Notes under the pieces: model-generated
What the model was told of the DNA's origin: nothing
Seen by the model: the letters and a program-made list of their open reading frames with translations, nothing else
Database searches by the model: none
Position numbers and translations under genes: made by a program
Shown: positions 6,960 through 13,190 of the stretch, in pieces
How positions within the stretch are numbered: position 1 is the stretch's first letter
Layout of the letters: each line of letters starts with the position of its first letter
Assembly (NCBI GenBank): GCA_938038035.1
Contig: CALHQV010000267.1
Coordinates: 1-13,190 of the forward strand
DNA: 13,190 nucleotides
Origin: an uncultured Gemella sp.
Lineage (GTDB): Bacteria > Bacillota > Bacilli > Staphylococcales > Gemellaceae
Direction of reading: 5' to 3'

Positions 6960-9137
6960 CTATTTAACTATTCTTTCTACGCTATATACGTCTTGAATTT
7001 GTCGTAATTTTTTAATCATATAATCGCATTCGCTAACATTTTTTACATATATCCCTATCGTAATAACACATGTTTTATCAGCTTTCGATTCAGAATTAAG
7101 TTTTTTAATCTCAACCCTGCTTTCACTTAATGTTAATAGAACGTTTTGTAATAACAAATCTCTATCAAAAGCGTGGATTTGTAGTGTTACACTATAACGA
7201 CGTGCATTTAAGCTTTCTACCCATTCAACATCCAATAATCTTGCATGATCTTCTTCACTTAAGTTTGGACAATTATGTCTATGAACTGTAACTCCTCGAC
7301 CTTTTGTAATAAAACCTACTATCTCATCTCCCGGAATTGGTTGACAACATTTAGATAACCTTACAAGAATATTATCTACCCCTTTAACATAGACACCCGT
7401 TTCAGTTACTATTTTTTTATTTTCTTCTGCATTGAAAAGTTTCTCAATTTTCGCTTGAGTCATCTTTTCTTTTCTAATTTTTTCTGTTAATCTTGCAAAG
7501 ACTTTATTCGCTGTAATTCCACCATATCCTATGGCAACATACATTTCTTCAAGATTAGAAAATTTATATTTATTAAGAGCAGTATTGATATTTTCTTCAG
7601 TTAAAACTTCATCTATATCAAAGTTATTAGCTTTAATCTCATCTTTTAATAAGATTTCTCCTTTAACTAAGTTTTCTTCACGAGCTGCTTTTTTAAAGAA
7701 TGCTTTAATTTTTGACTTAGTCTGAGATGATGTAGCAATCTCTAACCATGAGCGATTTGGTCCAGTAGAATTTTTACTAGTACGAATATCACAAATTTCA
7801 CCAGTTGATAATACGTAATCAAATGGTTCGATTTTATCATTCACAGTAGCCCCTACCATCTTGTTCCCAACTTCTGAGTGAATCGCATAAGCAAAGTCAA
7901 CAATGCATGAACCTTTTGGTAATTCAATAATATCACTATTTGGTGTAAACACATAAATTTTATCACTCAATAAATCTACTTTTAATGATTCCATAAAGCT
8001 TTCAGCAGTTGCTTCTGTTTCATCGTTTTCTGCAATTTTTTGGAACCAGTTTAATTTTTCATAGAAGTTATTATTTTTATTAACCCTCTTACCTTCTTTA
8101 TATGCCCAGTGAGCAGCAATCCCTTTCTCGGCAATTTCATGCATTTCATAAGTTCTAATTTGGACTTCTAAAGTTTGTCCATCTGGTGCAATTACCGTAG
8201 TATGAAGCGATTGATACATATTAGGTTTTGGCATCGCAATATAGTCTTTGATTCTTCCCGGAATAGGTACCCAAAGATTATTTACAAGACCTAAAGTAGC
8301 ATAACAATCTGCTACGCTATCTACCAGGACACGAACAGCTAATAAATCATAAATCTGATCAAAACTTTTATTTTGTTTAACCATTTTTTTATAAATACTA
8401 TAGATATGTTTTGGTCTTCCAGTTACCTGTGCTTTTATCTTATTATCTGCAAGAATCGATGTAATTCTTGAACAAGCTTCTTTTATACTTTCTTCCCTTG
8501 CACTTCTTTTTTGTTTCATCATCCCAACTATTGAAAAATATTGAGATGGATGTAAGTATCTAAGCGATGTATCTTCAAGTTCCCATTTAACAGAACTTAT
8601 CCCTAATCTATGAGCTAAAGGCGCATAAATTTCAAGTGTTTCACTAGAAATTTCACGTTGTTTTTCCTCACGCATATACTTCATAGTTCTCATATTATGA
8701 AGCCTGTCTGCTAACTTAACAAAAATAACTCTTAAATCCTTCGCTATAGATACAAAAAGTTTTCTATGATTCTCTGCTTGAGATTGCTTTTTAGAACGGA
8801 ATTTTACTTTATCTAATTTTGTAACTCCATCAACTATTACCGCTATATCTTCCCCGAAAGTTTCTTTTATATCGTCGAACGTGTACTTAGTATCTTCCAC
8901 AACATCATGCAAGAAACCAGCACAAATTGTTGCATAATCTAATTTAAGCTCAGTTAAAATTCCTGCAACTTGAACTGGGTGTAATATATATGGTTCCCCT
9001 GATTTTCTAAATTGTCCTTCATGAGCATCTTTTGCAAATTCATAAGCTTTTCTTATAATTTCAATTTGCTCATCTGATAAATATTTACTCGCCATATCTT
9101 CTACATTTTCATAACTATATGGATATTCAAGATTCAC
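6960..9137 (-). CDS. relA: Bifunctional (p)ppGpp synthetase/hydrolase (long RSH)
   Basis: From the GTG at 9137 the product has 725 residues, close to the family's usual 730-740. GTG is chosen because AGGAGG lies 7 nt upstream. The upstream in-frame ATG at 9233 would add 32 unusual residues and overlaps the promoter region. The order is HD hydrolase (HPVQ at 53, HD at 77-78 in HDVVEDT), synthetase (RIKD at 295-298, YQSLH at 308-312), TGS (about 392-453), helical and zinc-finger-like region (CC at 597-598, then H..CP), and a C-terminal ACT domain. The RxKD form in the synthetase marks bifunctional Rel rather than synthesis-only RelA, and the HD motif is intact. It makes (p)ppGpp from ATP and GDP/GTP on ribosomes with uncharged tRNA, and degrades it otherwise. 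It heads the relA-dtd-lytH-like operon. Confidence 0.97.
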   Translation of the reverse strand: MNLEYPYSYENVEDMASKYLSDEQIEIIRKAYEFAKDAHEGQFRKSGEPYILHPVQVAGILTELKLDYATICAGFLHDVVEDTKYTFDDIKETFGEDIAVIVDGVTKLDKVKFRSKKQSQAENHRKLFVSIAKDLRVIFVKLADRLHNMRTMKYMREEKQREISSETLEIYAPLAHRLGISSVKWELEDTSLRYLHPSQYFSIVGMMKQKRSAREESIKEACSRITSILADNKIKAQVTGRPKHIYSIYKKMVKQNKSFDQIYDLLAVRVLVDSVADCYATLGLVNNLWVPIPGRIKDYIAMPKPNMYQSLHTTVIAPDGQTLEVQIRTYEMHEIAEKGIAAHWAYKEGKRVNKNNNFYEKLNWFQKIAENDETEATAESFMESLKVDLLSDKIYVFTPNSDIIELPKGSCIVDFAYAIHSEVGNKMVGATVNDKIEPFDYVLSTGEICDIRTSKNSTGPNRSWLEIATSSQTKSKIKAFFKKAAREENLVKGEILLKDEIKANNFDIDEVLTEENINTALNKYKFSNLEEMYVAIGYGGITANKVFARLTEKIRKEKMTQAKIEKLFNAEENKKIVTETGVYVKGVDNILVRLSKCCQPIPGDEIVGFITKGRGVTVHRHNCPNLSEEDHARLLDVEWVESLNARRYSVTLQIHAFDRDLLLQNVLLTLSESRVEIKKLNSESKADKTCVITIGIYVKNVSECDYMIKKLRQIQDVYSVERIVK

Positions 9138-9174
9138 AGAAATTCCTCCTCTTACGTAATTTAATCTACCCTTT

Positions 9175-9233
9175 ATAATACCACAAAAACAAGAAAATTT
9201 CCCGTATTTTATCAAAATTATTATATTTTTCAA
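9175..9233 (-). promoter_or_regulatory. Probable promoter region of relA
   Basis: Two overlapping candidates are seen on the minus strand. One is TTGAAA (9228-9233), 16 nt, TAAAAT (9206-9211). The other is an extended -10, TGG-TATTAT (9175-9183), without a good -35. Either gives a short leader before the GTG at 9137. I cannot decide between them. Confidence 0.45.
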
Positions 9234-9285
9234 CTGTTTTCATATAATGTACTTTAAGTAAATAGAAAAAACAATTTCTAGATAC

Positions 9286-9318
9286 AAAAAAATCCTAGTT
9301 CAAATCTGAACTAGGATT
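9286..9318 (-). terminator. Intrinsic terminator of lysP
   Basis: A perfect 12-bp stem AATCCTAGTTCA / TGAACTAGGATT (9291-9302 with 9307-9318) with a 4-nt loop ends in seven T on the minus strand. It lies 8 nt after the lysP stop codon. Confidence 0.92.
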
Positions 9319-9326
9319 AAATATAA

Positions 9327-10823
9327 TTATTTATGATCTACATCTTGAGATAAATCAACTTTATCTAAAGGTATCATTTTTGTTTTATATCTAATTTTGT
9401 GGTATAGATAGAAGAATAAGAAGATTGGAACTCCCATGTATGTTGTTAACATTCCACTCCAGTTAACCACTCCTTTAGTAATAAGCTCTGTATCTTGACC
9501 GATAATAACGATGATACATAATACTAAAGCGATAATTGGACCTACTGGGAACCATTTTGCTCTATATTTAAGATCATTTAAATCTTTACCTTGAGCAATA
9601 AATGCTCTTCTAAATCTATAGTGACTTAACGCAATACCTAACCAAGCGATAAATCCAGTTAATCCACTCGCTGCTACGATGTAAGTATAAGCATTAGCAC
9701 TTGTAAGTTGGATTAAGAAGATTAAGAATACTACTGCAGCTGTTGCAATTAATGAAATAACAGGAGTACCGTATTTAGTAACACGACCAAAAATTGGATA
9801 CGCAAGTTTTTCTTTACTCATCGCATAAAGCATTCTTGTTGATGCATACATACCTGAGTTACCAGCTGATAGGATTGATGTTAAGATTACTGCGTTCATT
9901 ACACTTGCAGCTAATGCAAAACCTGCATTTTTAAAGACAATTGTAAATGGTGATTTAGCAATTTCTTCAGCACTTGCAGCACCTAATAAATCTGGTGAAG
10001 TATAAGGAATTAATAATCCGATTACTAAGATAGCTAGTACGTAGAAGATTAAAATTCTCCAGAATACTTGTTTTACAGCTTTTGGAATACTTTTCTCTGG
10101 GTTTTCACTTTCACCAGCAGTAATACCGATTAACTCAGTACCTTGGAATGAATATCCTGCGATTAAGAATACTCCAAGAGTAGCAAGGATTTGTCCTGAT
10201 AATGAAGAATCTTCACCGACAAATGGTGCATCACCGATTGTTAAGTTTTTGAATCCAATGTATTCACCACCTAAAATACCGAAGATAGTTAAGCATCCTA
10301 CTACTAAGAAAATGATTACTACTACTACTTTAATAAGTGCAAACCAATATTCACTTTCACCATATACTTTAACACTTAGTGAGTTTAAAGCGATAATAAT
10401 AACTAGGAATAATAAGCTCCAAGCCCAGTGAGGAAGTACTCGCATAGGCTCCCAATAACTAATAGCTAATGCAGATAATTCTACGTCAGCTGCTACTGTA
10501 ATTACCCAGTTAAACCAATAGTTCCATCCTAAAGCAAATCCTAATGAAGGATCCACATAACGTGTAGCATATGTACTAAATGACCCTGATGTAGGAAGAT
10601 ATGTTGCCATTTCTCCTAATGATGTCATTAAGAAATATACCATAAGCCCGATACATAAATAAGCTACAATAGCTCCCCCAGGTCCCGCACTTTGAATTGC
10701 TTGACCACTTGTCATGAATAATCCACTACCAATACATCCTCCGATAGCAATCATACTAATATGACGTGATCGTAAATTTCTTTTTACTTCTGTTGCATTA
10801 TTGTTATTGCTGTTGTTTGTCAT
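9327..10823 (-). CDS. lysP: Lysine-specific permease (APC superfamily, AAT family)
   Basis: The 498-residue protein is an amino-acid/proton symporter with about 12 membrane helices. It follows E. coli LysP closely as I recall it: LRSRHISMIAIGGCIGSGLF (17-36), MTSLGEMATYLPTSGSF (66-82), GFALGWNYWFNW (95-106), SFQGTELIGITAGESENP (225-242), AVKQVFWRI (249-257) and GNSGMYASTRMLY (321-333). Lysine as substrate is independently supported by the lysine riboswitch in its leader. The start at 10823 has AAGGAGG 7 nt upstream. An in-frame ATG 11 codons earlier lies inside the terminator hairpin and is rejected. The N-terminus is Asn-rich (NNSNNNN). The gene is monocistronic, with terminators on both sides. 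Expression should rise when lysine is scarce. Confidence 0.95.
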   Translation of the reverse strand: MTNNSNNNNATEVKRNLRSRHISMIAIGGCIGSGLFMTSGQAIQSAGPGGAIVAYLCIGLMVYFLMTSLGEMATYLPTSGSFSTYATRYVDPSLGFALGWNYWFNWVITVAADVELSALAISYWEPMRVLPHWAWSLLFLVIIIALNSLSVKVYGESEYWFALIKVVVVIIFLVVGCLTIFGILGGEYIGFKNLTIGDAPFVGEDSSLSGQILATLGVFLIAGYSFQGTELIGITAGESENPEKSIPKAVKQVFWRILIFYVLAILVIGLLIPYTSPDLLGAASAEEIAKSPFTIVFKNAGFALAASVMNAVILTSILSAGNSGMYASTRMLYAMSKEKLAYPIFGRVTKYGTPVISLIATAAVVFLIFLIQLTSANAYTYIVAASGLTGFIAWLGIALSHYRFRRAFIAQGKDLNDLKYRAKWFPVGPIIALVLCIIVIIGQDTELITKGVVNWSGMLTTYMGVPIFLFFYLYHKIRYKTKMIPLDKVDLSQDVDHK

Positions 10824-10846
10824 AATAAAAACCTCCTTGATAAAAT

Positions 10847-10889
10847 AAAAAAGCATAACCTCCTACCATATTTGCACGGAGTTATACTT
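10847..10889 (-). terminator. Riboswitch-controlled intrinsic terminator upstream of lysP
   Basis: Arms 10851-10863 and 10878-10889 form a 12-bp stem with one bulged G and a 14-nt loop, followed by six U, an A and four U. It ends before the lysP ribosome binding site at 10831-10838, so it controls transcription elongation. A competing pairing is visible. The strand closing riboswitch helix P1 (10912-10921, CUACUAAUAU) can pair with AUAUGGUAG (10863-10871) in this terminator's loop, with one bulge. That would be a plausible antiterminator when lysine is absent. Confidence 0.85.
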
Positions 10890-10916
10890 CACATTATCTC
10901 TCCAAAACAAGATATT

Positions 10917-11083
10917 AGTAGCGCAACATAGCCTCACGACTATGACAGTCCTATACTTAGTTCAATATAGGCCCAACAATATTAACATAGGATTAATATC
11001 ATTTCGGCGATGTTTCCTTTCAAATAATATCATCGAGCCCTACACTCTCAATTACTCTACTGATAAAAATCGCAACCTCTACC
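10917..11083 (-). ncRNA. Lysine riboswitch (L-box) aptamer
   Basis: Conserved L-box elements occur in order on the minus strand: GUAGAGGUUGCG, GAAAGGAAACAUCGCCGAAA and GGACUGUCAUAG. Five helices around a junction can be drawn: P1 GUAG/CUAC (11079-11082 with 10918-10921), P2 base GCGAU/AUCGC (11069-11073 with 11007-11011), P3 AUAUUAA/UUAAUAU, P4 CCUAUA/UAUAGG (10966-10971 with 10950-10955) and P5 CAUAG/CUAUG. Lysine binding should stabilise P1 and favour the downstream terminator, switching lysP off. Confidence 0.95.
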
Positions 11084-11101
11084 TCACTTACTTTGTGAGG
11101 T
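11081..11101 (-). other. Hairpin at the 5' end of the lysP leader
   Basis: ACCTCAC / GTGAGGT form a perfect 7-bp stem with a 7-nt loop just ahead of the aptamer and about 17 nt after the expected transcript start. Its 3' arm touches the first strand of P1. It may stabilise the leader or delay P1 folding. Confidence 0.55.
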
Positions 11102-11124
11102 ACATATTCAATTAACTGTTTATT

Positions 11125-11153
11125 AGTATAATATACTTTTTTTCTGTTGTCAA
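11125..11153 (-). promoter_or_regulatory. Sigma-A promoter of the lysP leader
   Basis: TTGACA (11148-11153), a 17-nt spacer and TATACT (11125-11130) lie on the minus strand. The transcript would start near 11118, giving a leader of roughly 295 nt before lysP. Confidence 0.87.
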
Positions 11154-11494
11154 TAAAAATTTTAATTTTTCTAAAAATTCTATTAAATTATTGAATATAT
11201 TATCTTCCCTACTTATCCATTAAATTAAGAAAATCAATATCTACAGCTAATATTCTATCAAAAAGAGAGCGACTCAAAATCATGATTTCAGAGAAATTTC
11301 GATTTTTGAATCACTCTAGCAAAGTTGATTTGTTATGATAGAAAATTTTTATAAAGAGAGTTTAGTTATCAATAAAGCTCTGAATTTTTATGTTCTCATA
11401 TATACTTTTTAAACTTAGAACACTTGGGACACTCTTTTTTATTGTAACCACAGGTATCCTTTTATATCTATCAATTTGATAAACAAATAACTAA
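11154..11494. other. AT-rich intergenic stretch without an intact gene
   Basis: Between the lysP promoter and the small membrane-peptide gene I see no ORF with a start and ribosome binding site on either strand. It holds the terminator-like hairpin at 11266-11317. It also holds a startless minus-strand reading (11461-11396) that encodes a cysteine motif, CGYNKKECPKC, preceded by several stops, which may be a gene relic. The part at 11154-11260 shows nothing recognisable. Confidence 0.5.
11260..11317 (-). terminator. Terminator-like hairpin downstream of fbp and the small peptide gene
   Basis: On the minus strand, AGAGTGATTCAAAA (from 11317) pairs over 14 bp, including two G-U pairs, with TTTTGAGTCGCTCT. 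One bulged A and two more pairs follow. The tail is CTTTTT. The loop is 19 nt and itself contains the short palindrome GAAATTTC. The large loop and odd layout could also fit a dispersed repeat. Confidence 0.6.
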
Positions 11495-11620
11495 TTAATC
11501 TTTCTTTTTTTCCTTTCTTTTTTCCTTTCTTTTTTTCCTTTCTTTTTTTAATAGTTTATAGTTTGTTATTATTCCTAGCAGCATTAAAATCTCAAGTATA
11601 CTTAATAAAATCTTCATCAT
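11495..11620 (-). CDS. Small single-pass membrane peptide with a Lys/Arg/Glu-rich tail (41 aa)
   Basis: I do not recognise this gene. From ATG at 11620 (a second ATG follows immediately), 41 codons run to a TAA at 11495-11497. GGGAGGAG lies 4 nt upstream of the first ATG, one of the better ribosome binding sites in the window. Residues 3-19 (KILLSILEILMLLGIIT) form a likely membrane helix. Residues 22-41 are almost only Lys, Arg and Glu (KKERKKRKEKRKEKKKD), with a net positive charge that predicts a cytoplasmic tail. The tail is encoded by a purine repeat with A-runs of 7, 7, 6 and 7. It begins 50 nt after the fbp stop with no terminator or obvious promoter between, so cotranscription is likely. 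Similar anchor-plus-basic-tail peptides can be toxins, RNA-binding membrane tethers or complex subunits; none can be chosen here. Confidence 0.65.
   Translation of the reverse strand: MMKILLSILEILMLLGIITNYKLLKKERKKRKEKRKEKKKD
11498..11550 (-). repeat. Purine tandem repeat (about 13-nt unit, four copies)
   Basis: On the minus strand the unit AAAAAAAGAAAGG recurs with lengths of 13, 13, 12 and 12 nt and A-runs of 7, 7, 6 and 7. Nearly every base is a purine. It lies inside the small peptide gene. Loss or gain of a unit or a single A would shift the frame, and the strand asymmetry could allow triplex formation. Confidence 0.85.
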
Positions 11621-11670
11621 ATTTCTCCTCCCTTAAATACAAAGAAACTCAGAATATCAATTTATGTTAA

Positions 11671-13190
11671 TTAATATCTTTCACAAATTGCCCCTTGGCG
11701 ATATTCTTCTAATAAAATTTTTAATAATTCAATTTGTTTTTGTATTCTTGCTCCGCTATCTGTGTCTGCTACTTTTTTTCGACATAATTTATCTACAACT
11801 CTCTTAGTTGAAATAATATCCGTCTCATTTTTGATTGATTCTTCTTTACTTTGGAAGATATCATGACTCATTATCTGTAACCCATAAGAATTGTAAGTTA
11901 ATGTATAACCACCATGACCTGTTGTTTTATGATAAGCTCTAGACATTCCACCATCAATAACAATTGTTCTACCATTAGCTTTAATTGGATTTTCTCCTTT
12001 TGTTTCCTTAACAGGAGTATGCCCGTTTATAATGTGACCTTCACTAGTTAAACCAAACTCATTTAATAACTTAATGCAAAACTCTTCATCATCTCTAAGT
12101 TTATAATATGCATTTTTTACTTCTTCATGAGTAGCCTTATCCTCTATAAAATATCTTTCGAACGTTGTCATATCGCATTTACCAAATAATGGAGAATATC
12201 GGCCTTGCCATAAGTAAAAGAACAATCCATTATCTTCTCTACAACCACAATAAAATATACTACGAATTTTTTTATCGAAAAAGTCTAATAACTTCTTACC
12301 TGAATATTTCTTTCCTCCATAAGAAAATTCCTGGAAGTTTCCATCCTCATCGACTGGCATACAACCATGAAGAAGTAGATTCCCATTATAGCAGCAATAC
12401 ATGCCACCTTTATTAATAAATAATTCAACATGTTTTTTTAATTTTTCACTTGCTATAAATGATTCTTTTAATCTATTAATGATCTTTTCTTCTTCATCTG
12501 TTAATAAATATGGATTTTCTTTATCAACTGTTGGGAAATTACATGACGTCAATGGATATTCTTTACCATAAATTTTTACAGTTTCTTTTTCAAAGTCAAT
12601 TTTATCTAATAACGCACGTGACTCTAGATCAAACTCAGGATGTTTATCAATAATCTGTTTTTCTAATTTGAATTGAATTATTGCCATTGCTTTATGCATT
12701 CTAGCTATTTGCATAATTTCATGTTCACTATACTTCAGCTCATCATCCTTAGATATTTTTGGTAAAAATTCCTTACAGTGATCATCCTTGTAATACTTTT
12801 CACTAAAGTTTAATAAATTCCTAATAGGAATTCCATATCTGTCTTCTATAATATCTAGATTATCATATCTTGCACATATTCTGATTACATTTGCCAATGA
12901 TATTCTGTCTCCAAGATACGCACCAATCCATAACATATCGTGATTCCCCCATTGAATATCAACAGAATGGTAATCTAATAATCTATCCATTATTTTATCA
13001 GGAAAAGGTCCTCTATCATAGATATCACCAACTATATGCAAGTGGTCGATTGTTAACTTGTGGATGCTTAATGATAATTCTATAATAAACTTTTCACCAG
13101 CACCTAATTCAATAATATTCTCAAGTATTTTATCATAGTAATCATTCTTATCACTACTTTGCATTTTATAAAGTAATTCATCAATAATAT
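11671..13190 (-). CDS. fbp: Fructose-1,6-bisphosphatase class III (N-terminus outside window)
   Basis: The reading frame stays open to the window edge, so the ATG at 13164 is internal. Eight further codons upstream (IIDELLYK) fit the family sequence. About 505 of roughly 650 residues are visible. The metallophosphatase motifs are intact: GDIYDRGP, then QWGNHD, with later conserved blocks SLANVIRICARYDNLDIIED, LHGCMPVDEDGN, LFGKCDMTTFERYFI, IINGHTPVKE and IVIDGG. It closely follows the Bacillus subtilis Fbp as I recall it. That manganese-dependent enzyme hydrolyses fructose-1,6-bisphosphate to fructose-6-phosphate in gluconeogenesis. The promoter and first 150 or so residues lie beyond the window. 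A small peptide gene follows 50 nt after its stop. Confidence 0.96.
   Translation of the reverse strand, partial: IIDELLYKMQSSDKNDYYDKILENIIELGAGEKFIIELSLSIHKLTIDHLHIVGDIYDRGPFPDKIMDRLLDYHSVDIQWGNHDMLWIGAYLGDRISLANVIRICARYDNLDIIEDRYGIPIRNLLNFSEKYYKDDHCKEFLPKISKDDELKYSEHEIMQIARMHKAMAIIQFKLEKQIIDKHPEFDLESRALLDKIDFEKETVKIYGKEYPLTSCNFPTVDKENPYLLTDEEEKIINRLKESFIASEKLKKHVELFINKGGMYCCYNGNLLLHGCMPVDEDGNFQEFSYGGKKYSGKKLLDFFDKKIRSIFYCGCREDNGLFFYLWQGRYSPLFGKCDMTTFERYFIEDKATHEEVKNAYYKLRDDEEFCIKLLNEFGLTSEGHIINGHTPVKETKGENPIKANGRTIVIDGGMSRAYHKTTGHGGYTLTYNSYGLQIMSHDIFQSKEESIKNETDIISTKRVVDKLCRKKVADTDSGARIQKQIELLKILLEEYRQGAICERY

Noticed and set aside
9138..9233. ATG at 9233 as the relA start
   Set aside because: It overlaps the promoter candidates and adds 32 residues without family resemblance. 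The GTG at 9137 has AGGAGG 7 nt upstream.
10824..10856. ATG at 10856 as the lysP start
   Set aside because: It sits in the arm of the riboswitch terminator and has no suitable ribosome binding site. AAGGAGG precedes the ATG at 10823.
11325..11355. Plus-strand promoter TTGATT with TATAAA
   Set aside because: The spacer is 19 nt, the hexamers are poor matches and no plus-strand gene follows.
11154..11494. Insertion-sequence remnant
   Set aside because: The hairpin and cysteine motif hinted at one, but I found no terminal inverted repeats, target duplication or transposase motif.

Overview
This window looks like chromosome of a low-GC Gram-positive bacterium (Bacillota, order Bacillales). The base composition is very AT-rich, ribosome binding sites are strong AGGAGG types, and there are near-consensus sigma-A promoters, an L-box lysine riboswitch, a class III fructose-bisphosphatase and the relA-dtd-lytH gene order known from staphylococci. 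My best guess is Gemella or a close relative. That is an inference from composition and gene content, not a database result. Every gene I can support lies on the minus strand, so the window reads from high to low coordinates.

In transcription order: (1) 13190-11671 is the C-terminal three quarters of a class III fructose-1,6-bisphosphatase, cut by the window edge. A 41-codon membrane-peptide gene follows at 11620-11495, its highly charged tail encoded by a slippage-prone A/G tract, and then a terminator-like hairpin at 11317-11266. (2) A consensus promoter (11153-11125) drives a lysine riboswitch leader with an intrinsic terminator, then lysP (10823-9327), a lysine permease with its own terminator. 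(3) relA (start GTG at 9137), dtd and a LytH-like cell-wall protein form a tight operon that ends at a strong terminator (5049-5009). (4) A MarR regulator and two half-size ABC exporter subunits form an overlapping three-gene operon (4894-507). Its consensus promoter abuts two tandem palindromic operator sites. The layout resembles the streptococcal rcrRPQ operon. (5) At the left edge is a second MarR gene, MhqR-like and truncated by the window. A palindrome close to the known MhqR box sits directly behind its -10 element.

The parts fit a nutrient- and stress-response neighbourhood: lysine import under lysine control, the bifunctional (p)ppGpp enzyme with tRNA proofreading, envelope maintenance, a self-regulated heterodimeric exporter and a probable quinone/electrophile sensor. 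The most unusual element is the LytH-like protein. It keeps the SH3b domain and the amidase fold pattern but appears to have lost all zinc ligands and the catalytic Glu. It has gained a C-terminal C39-like domain whose catalytic Cys and His also appear to be replaced, so it may be a double pseudoenzyme. The second most unusual is the small membrane peptide after fbp. I saw no CRISPR array, tRNA, rRNA or intact insertion sequence.
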